Shown: one piece after another, positions 26,412-35,928 of the stretch
How positions within the stretch are numbered: position 1 is the stretch's first letter
Layout: each line of letters begins with the position of its first letter
Origin: Sphingosinicella microcystinivorans
Lineage (GTDB): Bacteria; Pseudomonadota; Alphaproteobacteria; Sphingomonadales; Sphingomonadaceae
DNA: 64,000 nucleotides
Direction: 5' to 3'
Assembly: GCF_003634215.1 (NCBI RefSeq)
Contig: NZ_RBWX01000012.1
Coordinates: forward strand, 1-64,000
Notes under the pieces: model-generated
What the model was told of the DNA's origin: nothing
The model's input: the letters and a program-made list of their open reading frames with translations, nothing else
Database searches by the model: none
Position numbers and translations under genes: made by a program

Positions 26412-28769
26412 ATGACATCGGATGACATGAACCGTTCGGCGCGGCGGCACGGCGTCGGGAAATGGAGCACACCGATCTGGCGCACGGGCCTTCTCTGTGG
26501 AACGGCGCTCCTGTGGCCGACCGTTGCATCGGCACAGAACGAACAGTCCGCCCGGCAGAATGTGGCTGTCGCGTATGATTCCGACGCCATCATCGTCACC
26601 GCGCGACAAAAGGCTGAAGCGCTCACCGAAGTTCCGGCGGCGATCACAAGCATTTCATCGGATTTCCTGGAAAAGCAGAATGTCACCACCTTCGTCGACT
26701 TTGCGACCAAGGTGCCGAACCTGTCCTTCCAGTATGGCCAGGGCGGCTCGTTCCTGTGGAGCGGCGACCGCGAGACGACGATACGCGGCGTCGTAGGCGT
26801 TGGAACGACGGCCTTCTATATCGACGATACGCCGGTGCCGTCCTCGGTCAGCCCCCAGGTCCTGAACCTCGAACGGATCGAAGTCCTGAAGGGACCGCAA
26901 GGCACCCTCTACGGGGCGAGTTCGATGGGCGGCAATGTGCGCTATATCACCCGGAAACCGTCGCTCGACGAAAACGAAGGCACCTTGAGCCTTCAGGTCG
27001 GGAAAACGAAGGACGGCGGGTTCGATCACGACAACAACATCCAGAACAATTTCGTGCTGGTGCCCGACAAGCTGGCCGTGAACGTCGCCTTCGGATATTT
27101 GCAGGATTCCGGCTTCATCAAGCGCCGGTTCCGCGACGGATCCGGCGAATGGGTGACGAAGGACGGCGAAGGGCGCAACCGCAGCCTGACGGGTTCGCTC
27201 GGTATCCGGGCGCAGTTGACGGACAATCTGGAAGCAAATCTGAGCTTCCTGGGTCAAAGCAGCCGCCTTCGCGGCTTCCCCGGCGCCTACCTGCCGCTGC
27301 CTGGCTACAAACCGCTGAGCTATACCCTCGATCGCGATGTGGACGTTCAGGAATATTCGAAGGACCGGTGGGGCCTTGGTGCCTTGGTCCTGCGCTATGA
27401 CGGGAATGGCTTCGAAGCCGTTTCCTCGACAAGCTTCTTCAAACGCAAGATCGAGCAGATCGACGACAATACCGAAGGCACGAACTTCTTTTTCCAGAGC
27501 GAGTTCGACATCGATTTCACAGGCGTGCCCTTTTACGTGATCATCAATTCACGTGAAAAGGCACTGACCCACGAGACACGCATCTCGTTCGATCAGGGAA
27601 CGCTCCTTCCCGGGCTTTCCGGCATCGTCGGGGTGTTTCACAAGACGACCAAGAACAGGAACTACAATCCCGGGGTCGTCGTCCCCGAACTGGGCGAGGC
27701 GGGTCTCCTGCCGCCGTATCTTGCGAACGTCCTGACCAGGGAAACGGAGAAAAACACCGCCGTGTTCGGCGAAGTCTATTATGAACCGGCTTCGCAACTG
27801 ACCTTGACGCTGGGGCTGCGCCAGTACTGGATCGATCAGCATCAGGACCCCAGCGTCGATACCGGTGCCCTGTTCGGGCCCGACCCGTTCTATAACGCCG
27901 CGAAGGACAACCGCGAATCCGGCTTGGTGCCAAAGGCGGTTATCTCCTATGAGATTGGCGATCGGGGCAACGTCTATGCTTCGGCGTCGAAGGGCTTCCG
28001 TCTGGGCGGCAGCAATTCAAGGCTGCCCTCGTTCTGCGGCAGCGACCTCGAAGATCTGGGCCTCACGCTCGACGGTGCGGGGCGATACAAGTCGGACACG
28101 CTGTGGAGCTACGAAGTCGGGGCCAAGAGCCGGATCGCCGACGGGCGCATGAACATCTCGGCGGCCGCATTCCGCATGGACTGGTCGGACATTCAGCAGG
28201 TCGGCACCCTGCCGACTTGCGGGCTGACATTCATGACCAACGCCGGCAAGGCCCGCATCAAGGGCGGCGAATTCGAAATCGCCGGTCGCCCGCTGGCCAA
28301 CGTCCCGCTGACGGTAAGCCTGGGCATCGGGTATCTCGATGCCACGCTGCTCGATCCCGGTTTCCTGCCGCAACCCGCCAACAGCCGCCTGGGCTTGGTC
28401 CCGAAGTGGACCGGCAGCATTTCGGGCTATTACGAAACCCCGATCACCGCCAATGCCGACTTCTTCATTGCGGCGGACTACAGCTACACCAGCTCGACCA
28501 AAGTGCCGTCCGTGGCCGACGGTACGGCGGTTTTCTTCACCCGCCAGCCAATCAATCTCGTCAACGGCAACGTCGGCGTGAAGTTCGGTCGGTCGCAGGT
28601 CATGGTCTTCGCCAAGAACCTGTTCGACAAGCGCCTGACCTACGGCGATCAGCCAATGTCGGGGTTCGAGCGCCGCGAGCTGCTCGAGGACGGCAGCTAT
28701 GAACGCCTGCTGCGCGGTGTCGTGAGCCGTCCGCGGCAGATCGGCGTGCAATACCAGCTTGATTTCTGA
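26412..28769 (+). CDS. TonB-dependent receptor
   Basis: 785 residues from ATG 26412. Signal peptide ends at VASAQ. Plug domain contains IIVTARQKAEALTEVP, TIRGVVGVG, FYIDDTPVP and RIEVLKGPQGTLYG; the barrel region contains GNVYASASKGFRLGG and ends MVFAKNLFDKRLTYG ... VQYQLDF with the terminal Phe expected for outer-membrane insertion. Complete, unlike the receptor at 3732-5939. The 271-bp gap 26141-26411 upstream shows no gene. Substrate cannot be read from the sequence; co-located exported proteins suggest a shared substrate. Confidence 0.92.
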   Translation: MTSDDMNRSARRHGVGKWSTPIWRTGLLCGTALLWPTVASAQNEQSARQNVAVAYDSDAIIVTARQKAEALTEVPAAITSISSDFLEKQNVTTFVDFATKVPNLSFQYGQGGSFLWSGDRETTIRGVVGVGTTAFYIDDTPVPSSVSPQVLNLERIEVLKGPQGTLYGASSMGGNVRYITRKPSLDENEGTLSLQVGKTKDGGFDHDNNIQNNFVLVPDKLAVNVAFGYLQDSGFIKRRFRDGSGEWVTKDGEGRNRSLTGSLGIRAQLTDNLEANLSFLGQSSRLRGFPGAYLPLPGYKPLSYTLDRDVDVQEYSKDRWGLGALVLRYDGNGFEAVSSTSFFKRKIEQIDDNTEGTNFFFQSEFDIDFTGVPFYVIINSREKALTHETRISFDQGTLLPGLSGIVGVFHKTTKNRNYNPGVVVPELGEAGLLPPYLANVLTRETEKNTAVFGEVYYEPASQLTLTLGLRQYWIDQHQDPSVDTGALFGPDPFYNAAKDNRESGLVPKAVISYEIGDRGNVYASASKGFRLGGSNSRLPSFCGSDLEDLGLTLDGAGRYKSDTLWSYEVGAKSRIADGRMNISAAAFRMDWSDIQQVGTLPTCGLTFMTNAGKARIKGGEFEIAGRPLANVPLTVSLGIGYLDATLLDPGFLPQPANSRLGLVPKWTGSISGYYETPITANADFFIAADYSYTSSTKVPSVADGTAVFFTRQPINLVNGNVGVKFGRSQVMVFAKNLFDKRLTYGDQPMSGFERRELLEDGSYERLLRGVVSRPRQIGVQYQLDF

Positions 28770-28775
28770 CCTTTC

Positions 28776-28811
28776 GGCGTTGCCTTCGACGAGGCCGGCG
28801 GAGGCAACGCC
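28776..28811 (+). terminator. Stem-loop terminator after the TBDR gene
   Basis: GGCGTTGCCT (28776-28785) and AGGCAACGCC (28802-28811) are perfect 10-bp arms with a 16-nt spacer, 7 bp after the stop codon, followed by CCTTCT rather than a T-run. Confidence 0.55.
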
Positions 28812-28968
28812 CCTTCTGAAACGTTAGAGTGACGCGCGCCTCTGCGAGTCAGGGCGCGGAAGTACATAGCGCCAATGGTGAGATATCAAGCGGCGGCCGT
28901 CGACAAGGTGGCCTGGCGAGGGACCGCGCTTCGATACCTGAATGAGCTCCATGCGGGACCACGTTTTC

Positions 28969-30342
28969 TTATCGTTGCCGCCCGAAGCCTCCGCCCAGCG
29001 CCTGATGAAGCGTGACCTGGTTCTGGAACTTCTCAAGCTGGTTGGACGAAAGCGCCAGATCGGCAGCGCGCCGGCGTTCCTGTGCATCGAGCCAGGTGCG
29101 TAGCGACACGGCCCCGGCGCGGTAGCGGATTTCGTACAGGCGCTCGGCATCCACAGCGGCGTCTCTGGCTCGTCGCAGCGCGATGTTTTGGGTCGCCAGT
29201 TCGGCATGTGCGGAGAGGGCCACTTCCACCTCAGCCAGCGCTCCATATAGCGACTTCCGGAACAGGATCACCGCCTCCTCGTACCGGGTGCGAGCGATCT
29301 GCGTTTCGAAGCGCATCGCGTGGACGTTCAGGAAGGGCAGCGTCAATCCGGCGCCGAGCGTCGCGACGGGATTGGCCAGCACATTGAGAAGGGCGCTGCT
29401 CGAGGTTCCGAGCGCCCCGGTCAAGGTGAGCGCCGGGTAGAAACTGGCCTTTGTCGCGTCCGCGCTCGCGAGAACACTGCGCAGCCGCAGTTCAGCGGCA
29501 CGAAGGTCCGGGCGACGGCCGAGCAGGTCGGCCGGCAGTCCCACTGCGATGCCCGGCAGGGGCTCGGTTCTCAGGCTTTGCGGCTCGTCTGAGGGTGCAG
29601 GAGCGCCGTTGAGCAGCACCATCAGCGCTTCGCGTGCGCGGACCCGCGCCTGTCGCGCCTCAGTCAAAGCGGCCTCCTGCATGGTGACGGTCTGCTCGAT
29701 CTCGCGAACCTCCAGCGCGGAGACGTTCCCGGCTCCATACTGCGTTTCGACCAGAGATTGCGTGCGACGCGCATAAGCCAGACTCTGCTCACCAAGCGCG
29801 ATCCGCTCATTCGCCAGAGCGATCTGCCAGTACAGTGAGGCTGTCGTGCCGACCAGCGTCAGGAAGACGCCGTCGCGGTCCTCGGCTGTCGCTTGTGCCT
29901 CGAAACGCGCCGCGTCGCGCCGCGCATCAAGGCGACCGAACAGATCCACCTCCCATGCAAGGCCGACCGATCCGGAGGCATTCTCGGTAGTTCGGCGAGC
30001 GGCGCCTGACATCGGCCGCGACAGCCCGGTGGCGAGGGAGCCGTTCGGGACCGGCACCAACGCGTTGCCGGCGAGCCTTGCCTCGAGCTGGGCGCGGCGC
30101 ACGCGGACCGCTGCTGCGGCAAGGTCCGGATTGCGGGCAATGGCAAGATCGACCAGCGCATCGAGCGTTGGGTCGCCGAACGCACGCCACCACATGTCAT
30201 TGCGCTCCGTCGCCTGCGCAGCCGAGGTCTGGTGGATGAATTCGGCGGGAAGCGTCGCGGCAGGCCGCACATAGGTGGTGCGGGCGGCGCAGCCAGTAAG
30301 AAGCGAGCCGGCGATCATCAGGGAAAGGACAGGTTTCATCAT
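28969..30342 (-). CDS. Outer-membrane efflux lipoprotein (NodT/TolC family)
   Basis: 457 residues. The lipobox LLTGC close to the N-terminus marks a lipoprotein. Two outer-membrane efflux repeats are visible (WWRAFGDPTLDALVDLAIARNPDLAAAAVRV and the later LRAAELRLRSVLASADATKASFYPALTLTGALG), typical of NodT. It forms the exit duct for the MacA-MacB pump encoded immediately upstream; its ATG overlaps the macB stop codon. Confidence 0.92.
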   Translation of the reverse strand: MMKPVLSLMIAGSLLTGCAARTTYVRPAATLPAEFIHQTSAAQATERNDMWWRAFGDPTLDALVDLAIARNPDLAAAAVRVRRAQLEARLAGNALVPVPNGSLATGLSRPMSGAARRTTENASGSVGLAWEVDLFGRLDARRDAARFEAQATAEDRDGVFLTLVGTTASLYWQIALANERIALGEQSLAYARRTQSLVETQYGAGNVSALEVREIEQTVTMQEAALTEARQARVRAREALMVLLNGAPAPSDEPQSLRTEPLPGIAVGLPADLLGRRPDLRAAELRLRSVLASADATKASFYPALTLTGALGTSSSALLNVLANPVATLGAGLTLPFLNVHAMRFETQIARTRYEEAVILFRKSLYGALAEVEVALSAHAELATQNIALRRARDAAVDAERLYEIRYRAGAVSLRTWLDAQERRRAADLALSSNQLEKFQNQVTLHQALGGGFGRQR

Positions 30343-32291
30343 CAATCTCTTGCCAATGCCTCGACAGGATCAAGCCGGGCTGCGTTACGCGCGGGCAGGA
30401 AGCCGAACAGGATCCCGATGCCGGTCGAACACGCGAATGCGAGCAGGATCGAAGGCAGGGAGAACACCATCTCGAACCCGCTCGCCGTCAGGCGGACGAC
30501 GAGCCCGAGCAGCAAGGCCAGAAGCACGCCCACCGCGCCGCCGATCAGGCAGACCAGAACCGCTTCGATCAGGAATTGCTGGAGGATGTCGCTCTGCCGC
30601 GCGCCGACCGCCATTCGCACCCCGATTTCACGGGTCCGCTCGGTCACTGAGACGAGCATGATGTTCATCACGCCGATCCCGCCGACGACCAGCGCAATGA
30701 CGGCGATCGAGGAGATCAGCAGGGTCAGCGTCTGGCTTGTCTGCGTGATCGCCTTCCGGATCTGATCCGAGTTGAAGATGAAAAAATCCTTGGTGCCATG
30801 TCTGCGTGTCAGGAGCGTGGTGACGGCTTCCTGGGCTGCGCCGCTCGTCACACGGTCGGCGACACGCACGGTGATGCTCTCCAGCTTCGTCCGCCCCGTC
30901 ATCCGCGTCGTCGCCGTGCTGTAGGGGATGTAGACATTGACGCCCGAACCGCCGCCGCCGCTTTGCGAAGGGCGCAGCACGCCAATGACGCGGACAGGCA
31001 CCTGGCCCAGCAAAATCGTGGCACCGATGGGGTTGGCTCCATGCGGAAAGAGAGTGGTGCGTGCTTTCGTGTCGATCACCGCCACCTGTGCGGCGCGCGC
31101 CACCTCGGCCTCCTTGAACAGCGTGCCCTGCGCAACCTTGTATCCACGGACGCGGAAATAGCCTGCACCGACGCCGGTGATCTGGGCGGTCGCGGCGATA
31201 TTGTCCCGCCGGGCGGTGACACTGGTCGAAACATTGGGCGACACGCTGTCGATATAGGTTTGCCGGGCCAGCACGCGTGCATCACCCTCGCTCAGCGTCT
31301 GGATCGAGGCGGCACGCAGGTCGCCGAAATCCATGCCGGGGAAGATGTCGATCGTGTTGGTGCCCAGGTCGCTGATCTGCGCCATCACCTTGGATTGCGC
31401 ACCATTGCCGAGCGCCACCACCGAGACGACCGATGCAATGCCGATGATAATGCCGAGCATCGTCAGGAACGTGCGCATCCGGTGCGCGGCCATGGCCAGC
31501 AGGGCCATGCGGAATGCCTCGCTGAACCGATCTGCCGCTGCGCGCCAGGCAACGGCCGGCGGCTGTGGGGCCTCTGCCAACACCTGCGGCCGGGAAGGGA
31601 CGCGCGTATACCGATCAGCGACGATCACACCGTCGCTGATCTCGATGACGCGGTCCGCATGCCCCGCAACCGCCATGTCGTGGGTCACCAGGATGATTGT
31701 ATGCCCCTCGGCATTCAGCTCCTGAAGAATGCGCATCACTTCCTCACCGCTCGCCTTGTCGAGCGCGCCGGTGGGCTCATCGGCGAGAATGATCGCGCCG
31801 CCGTTCATGAGTGCTCGCGCGATCGAGACGCGCTGTTGCTGGCCGCCCGAGAGCTGGCCGGGCAGATGGCGCGTCCGTTCGCCCAGGCCCAGACGCGTCA
31901 GCAAAGCCAGTGCCCGCTCGCGCCGCGCGGTGGGATCGCGCCCCGCATAGATCGAAGGCACCTCGACATTGCCGACGGCGGAGAGGTCGGACAGCAGGTG
32001 ATAGCGCTGGAAGATGAAACCGAAATGCTCGCGGCGCAGTGCTGCAAGCTCATCGGGCGCCAGCGCGCCTGTATCTCTCCCCTGCACACGATAAGATCCG
32101 GAGGTCGGGCGGTCCAGGCAACCAAGGATGTTCATCAGGGTCGACTTACCCGAGCCGGACGCGCCGACGATCGCCACCATCTCGCCGGCATGGATCGTCA
32201 GATCGACATCCTTGAGCACGGCGACGGTACCTTCGCCCGCCGGAAATTCGCGGCGCAGCCCCTTGGTTTCGATGATCGGGGGCATGTCCAT
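30342..32291 (-). CDS. macB: MacB-type ABC efflux ATPase/permease
   Basis: 649 residues. N-terminal nucleotide-binding domain with Walker [10 protein letters not shown], signature LSGGQQQR and Walker [12 protein letters not shown]; then a transmembrane helix near residue 270, a large periplasmic domain, and three C-terminal helices ([39 protein letters not shown]). This is the MacB/type VII ABC layout, a mechanotransmission pump working with MacA and a TolC-like duct for macrolides, peptides or lipids. Start overlaps the end of the upstream macA-like gene by one base. The divergent two-component system probably controls the operon. Confidence 0.92.
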   Translation of the reverse strand: MDMPPIIETKGLRREFPAGEGTVAVLKDVDLTIHAGEMVAIVGASGSGKSTLMNILGCLDRPTSGSYRVQGRDTGALAPDELAALRREHFGFIFQRYHLLSDLSAVGNVEVPSIYAGRDPTARRERALALLTRLGLGERTRHLPGQLSGGQQQRVSIARALMNGGAIILADEPTGALDKASGEEVMRILQELNAEGHTIILVTHDMAVAGHADRVIEISDGVIVADRYTRVPSRPQVLAEAPQPPAVAWRAAADRFSEAFRMALLAMAAHRMRTFLTMLGIIIGIASVVSVVALGNGAQSKVMAQISDLGTNTIDIFPGMDFGDLRAASIQTLSEGDARVLARQTYIDSVSPNVSTSVTARRDNIAATAQITGVGAGYFRVRGYKVAQGTLFKEAEVARAAQVAVIDTKARTTLFPHGANPIGATILLGQVPVRVIGVLRPSQSGGGGSGVNVYIPYSTATTRMTGRTKLESITVRVADRVTSGAAQEAVTTLLTRRHGTKDFFIFNSDQIRKAITQTSQTLTLLISSIAVIALVVGGIGVMNIMLVSVTERTREIGVRMAVGARQSDILQQFLIEAVLVCLIGGAVGVLLALLLGLVVRLTASGFEMVFSLPSILLAFACSTGIGILFGFLPARNAARLDPVEALARD

Positions 32292-33481
32292 CAGAACCCG
32301 ATCCCCATACCGCCATCGGTCGCAGGCTCGGCCGTTTCCTGAGCGATGACGACTTTCTCGCGCGGCGAGAGGCCTGAGAGCACGACCGCATTCGTATCGT
32401 CGGCGATGCCGATGCGGACCTGCCGCGTTTCGACCCGTCCGCGCGGATCGACCACGCGCACCTGATAGCGGCCATCCGCCCCGCGTTCTCCGAGCGCGGC
32501 GAGCGGAACAAGCACCGAACGATGCGCGCGCGCAAGCAGGACGGACACCTGTGCCGTCATTGACGGGCGCAGCCGCCCCTCGGGATTAGGAACGTCGAAC
32601 AAGGCGTTGTAATAGATTGCCGCAGTGCCGGCCGAGGCACCGCTCGCGCTCGTCGCGCCTGCGGCGGTCTCCGAAGCGATCGATTCCGGCGCCGGTTCGA
32701 TCCGGTCGATCCGGGCATGATACGGACGATCGGGCGCGCCCAGCGTCGTGAACCGCACCGACTGGCCGGCCCGAACCTTCTGCACGTCAGCTTCCGAAAT
32801 CTCGGTGCGCACAGTCATCACATCGAGGCGCGCGAGCATGACGATGGTCGGTGCAGACTGAAACGAATTGACCGTTTGCCCTTGCTTCGTGACGACCGCG
32901 ACGATGGTGCCGTCCATTGGCGCCAGGATGCGTGTGAAGCCCAGATTCAGACGCGCCGTCTCCACCTGGGTGCGGGCCTGGACGATCTGGGCGTCAAGCG
33001 AGCTCAATTCGCCCCGAACGGCGGTCAGGGCCGCCTCGGCAGCCTCATAGTCGGCCCGCGACGTCGCGTCCGCCGCAAGCATGGTCTTCTGGCGGCGGTA
33101 GGTAAGCTCGGCCTGAACCAGCGCGCCTTGCCGCGCCTCTTTCTGGGCGACCAAGGCGCCGACTGCCGCCTCGGCATTGCGCAGGGCCAGCCGTTGCGGC
33201 TCTGCGTCGATATCGGCGATCGGGTCGCCCGCCCGCACCCGCTGGCCAAGCTCGACGTAGAGCTTCTTGACCTGACCGGAGACCTGCGCACCGACGCTCA
33301 CCAACTCCTTGGGGCGGAGCTTGCCGGTCGCCAGCACACTCTGTTCGACGTCGCCCACCGTCACGTCGGCAGTGGTCAGGCCCTCCGCGGCCGACGGGCG
33401 CGCGGCGAGCCACCAGGCAAGTGCGGCGAGGACAAGGATGGCGGGAAGGCCCGCGAAGAGAAAAAGGCGGCGTGTTTTCAT
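32291..33481 (-). CDS. macA: MacA-like periplasmic adaptor (membrane fusion protein)
   Basis: 396 residues from ATG 33481 (AAGG six bases upstream). N-terminal membrane anchor ([21 protein letters not shown]), lipoyl/biotinyl-like half-motifs ([30 protein letters not shown] and the later [22 protein letters not shown]), a helical hairpin between them and a beta-barrel domain. First gene of the macA-macB-nodT operon; it bridges MacB and the outer-membrane duct. Confidence 0.92.
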   Translation of the reverse strand: MKTRRLFLFAGLPAILVLAALAWWLAARPSAAEGLTTADVTVGDVEQSVLATGKLRPKELVSVGAQVSGQVKKLYVELGQRVRAGDPIADIDAEPQRLALRNAEAAVGALVAQKEARQGALVQAELTYRRQKTMLAADATSRADYEAAEAALTAVRGELSSLDAQIVQARTQVETARLNLGFTRILAPMDGTIVAVVTKQGQTVNSFQSAPTIVMLARLDVMTVRTEISEADVQKVRAGQSVRFTTLGAPDRPYHARIDRIEPAPESIASETAAGATSASGASAGTAAIYYNALFDVPNPEGRLRPSMTAQVSVLLARAHRSVLVPLAALGERGADGRYQVRVVDPRGRVETRQVRIGIADDTNAVVLSGLSPREKVVIAQETAEPATDGGMGIGF

Positions 33482-33611
33482 GCGCTGCCTTATGCCAAGC
33501 GCTGACCCGTCCGTGGGTAAGTTGATCGCAAGGGAAGCGAAAAGATTGCGTAAAGAGGGCTGACATCGCGCTCCGGAACTCCCAGCATCGTTCGGCGATA
33601 GAGGACGAGAC

Positions 33612-34292
33612 GTGACCAACCTGCTGCTGATCGACGACGACGTTGAACTGAGCGCAATGCTGCGAGAATATCTTGCCGAAGAGGGATTCGCGCTCACGCT
33701 TGCAGGCAATGGCGAGGACGGAGTGCAGCAGGCGCTGACCGGGCGGTTCGAAGCGGTGATCCTCGACATCATGTTGCCGCGCATGAACGGTATCGAGGTC
33801 TTGAGCCGCATCCGCCAGACCAGCAAGGTGCCCGTCCTGATGCTCACGGCAAGGGGCGACGATGTGGACCGGGTGATCGGACTGGAGCTTGGCGCTGACG
33901 ATTACATCGCCAAGCCCTATTATCCGCGTGAATTGCTCGCCCGGCTCCGCGCGGTCCTCCGGCGGACCGGAGCATCCAGCTCCACCGGCCCCCTGGCGAT
34001 CAAGGCGCTGACGCTCGATCCTGCCCGGCGCGACGCGCGTTGGGACGGCCGGCCGATCGAGCTTACCGTGACGGAGTTCAGCCTTTTAGAAGCACTGATG
34101 CGGGCGGGCGACATCGTTTCTACAAAGGACGAGCTTTCGCTTGCCGCGCTCGGCCGGCAACGGCAGCGTTACGACCGCAGCATCGATGTCCATGTCAGCA
34201 ACCTACGCCAGAAGCTCAGCCTCTCAAGCGCCCGCGACGTCGAGATCGAAACCATTCGCGGCGTCGGCTATCGCCTGGCGGTCGCGCCGTGA
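33612..34292 (+). CDS. OmpR-family response regulator
   Basis: 226 residues from GTG. Receiver domain with acidic pair DDD near residue 8-10, phosphoacceptor Asp in AVILDIMLPRMNG, Thr in LMLTARG and Lys in IAKPYYPRELL; the C-terminal winged helix contains LTVTEFSLLEAL, RSIDVHVSNLRQKL and IRGVGYRLA. Sequence resembles CpxR. Its stop overlaps the GTG of the histidine kinase (GTGA), and it is divergent from the Mac operon across 130 bp, suggesting that it regulates efflux. Confidence 0.93.
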   Translation: MTNLLLIDDDVELSAMLREYLAEEGFALTLAGNGEDGVQQALTGRFEAVILDIMLPRMNGIEVLSRIRQTSKVPVLMLTARGDDVDRVIGLELGADDYIAKPYYPRELLARLRAVLRRTGASSSTGPLAIKALTLDPARRDARWDGRPIELTVTEFSLLEALMRAGDIVSTKDELSLAALGRQRQRYDRSIDVHVSNLRQKLSLSSARDVEIETIRGVGYRLAVAP

Positions 34293-35593
34293 AGCGCCGG
34301 TTGTTCTGGAAGATATGGCTGGGCTTCTGGGCGGCGTACCTGCTGCTGACAACGGGGCTATGGTCCTATTGGTCGTTCCAGCCTGCCCCGTTTCGACCGG
34401 ACTGGGACCCACCCCACGCGGCCGGCACGGCACTCGTTGAAACCGCCGCGACAGCGCTGGACCGGGATGGTCCGAGCGGCTTGGCGCAGCAGGTCGCGAA
34501 CTGGCCCGGTTTTTATCGGGAGCGCCTGACCATCGCCCCCTTATCCACGGATTCCTGTGCGCCAACGGGAGACCCACGTGTCATCACCCGCCAGTCGCAC
34601 GGCTATTGCCTGCGCTACGCAACGCCGCCGTTGTCCGATGCAGATGAAGACTGGATGTCAACGGTGGCGCCGCCCGATTACCTGATCGCGATCGCTCTGG
34701 CCGGCCTCGTCTTCAGTGCTGCGCTGGCCGCATACCTCTCCTCGCCGATCCACCGCTTGCAACTCGGATTCGACCGACTCGCGCAGGGGGACCTCAGTGT
34801 CCGGCTGGGGCCGACGATGGGTCGCCGCAAGGACGAGGTCGCTGACCTTGCCCGCGATTTCGATGCCATGGCGGAGCGGCTTCAGGAGCTTGTCGGCGCG
34901 CGCGACCGCCTCCTTCATGACGTCTCGCACGAGCTACGCTCGCCACTGGCGCGGATGCGACTGGCGGCGGACCTGCTGCGCCGCGATCCCGGCCGCCTCG
35001 ACGCCTCGCTGGACCGCATAGACCGCGAGGCGGGTCAACTCGATGCGCTGGTGGGTGAATTGCTGACGCTCGCCCGGCTGGAGAGCGATGCAGGACGGAG
35101 CGAGGAATATTTCGATCTGCTGGAGGTGTTGCGGCTCGTAACGGACGACGCACAGTTCGAAGCCGAGGCACAGGGCGTGACCCTGAATGTCGACCTGCCG
35201 ACGGATGGCGCCGATGACGACTGGCTGGTCCTCGGAAGCGGTCAGCTGGTTCACCGCGCGTTCGAGAACATCCTGCGCAACGCGCTGCGTTTCTCGTCTC
35301 AGGGATTCGCGGTCGGCCTCAGGCTTGAACGGGACGGCGCAGACTGCTGTATCGTCACGGTGGACGATGAGGGGCCGGGCATCGCCGACGGCGAAGCAAC
35401 GCGGCTCCTTGAGCCGTTTGTGCAGGGCGCGCACCAGAGCGGTACGGGCTTCGGCCTCGGGCTTGGCATCGCGCGCCGCGCCATAGCCGCGAGTGGCGGA
35501 TCGGTGGCGCTGGCGAACCGCGCAGGCGGCGGACTGCGCGTCACGATCGCCCTGCCGTTGGCGCGCGGCGCGTTGAACCAGCCCAAATTTTGA
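34289..35593 (+). CDS. Sensor histidine kinase, CpxA-like
   Basis: 434 residues. Two transmembrane helices (WLGFWAAYLLLTTGLWSYW and IAIALAGLVFSAALAAYL) flank a small periplasmic domain. A HAMP segment follows, then the phosphoacceptor region HDVSHELRSPLARM and the ATPase boxes (N-box ENILRNALRFS, G1 DDEGPGI, G2 GTGFGLGLGIARR). Translationally coupled to the response regulator upstream. Likely senses envelope stress or a transported compound. Confidence 0.93.
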   Translation: MKRRLFWKIWLGFWAAYLLLTTGLWSYWSFQPAPFRPDWDPPHAAGTALVETAATALDRDGPSGLAQQVANWPGFYRERLTIAPLSTDSCAPTGDPRVITRQSHGYCLRYATPPLSDADEDWMSTVAPPDYLIAIALAGLVFSAALAAYLSSPIHRLQLGFDRLAQGDLSVRLGPTMGRRKDEVADLARDFDAMAERLQELVGARDRLLHDVSHELRSPLARMRLAADLLRRDPGRLDASLDRIDREAGQLDALVGELLTLARLESDAGRSEEYFDLLEVLRLVTDDAQFEAEAQGVTLNVDLPTDGADDDWLVLGSGQLVHRAFENILRNALRFSSQGFAVGLRLERDGADCCIVTVDDEGPGIADGEATRLLEPFVQGAHQSGTGFGLGLGIARRAIAASGGSVALANRAGGGLRVTIALPLARGALNQPKF

Positions 35594-35928
35594 AGCGACC
35601 GGGGTTGACGGCACGCGCGGAAGCAAAGCTGCGACGCCGTGATCCAAGGGGCCAAAGCGGGCCGTCCCAAAGCGAATGAGCAGACGAACCATGCCGGATA
35701 GCGATATGAAGAACGCGCGGGAGGATGAGAAATGCGTGGGGCAAAGATGGAAAGTCAGCCTTGTTGGTGGCGCGGGCGCAGAAAGGCCGCGCCAGGCCGA
35801 TACGAATCCAGGACCAAGACGCACACAGTTGCGCAAGCCGAGAACGGAAATATCCACAATCGTCTGGGTCGATATTCCCTGTATGCTCAACGTGCGCGCA
35901 GTCAGAACCGATGAATATATCGACCTTT
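35594..35928. other. 335-bp gap between histidine kinase and TBDR genes
   Basis: No gene or RNA that I can support. Both flanking genes end here (convergent). At its right border an imperfect stem (ACCTTTTCAAT with ATTGAAAGGT) spans the TBDR stop codon at 35929 and may act as a bidirectional terminator. Confidence 0.4.

Noticed and set aside
30798-32342. 514-codon open frame on the plus strand
   Set aside because: Antisense to macB, which has all ABC motifs.
33482-33611. CpxR-like GTAAA half-sites between macA and the response regulator
   Set aside because: Only one good GTAAA and one GGTAAG, about 30 bp apart, wider than the CpxR box; not enough to call a site.
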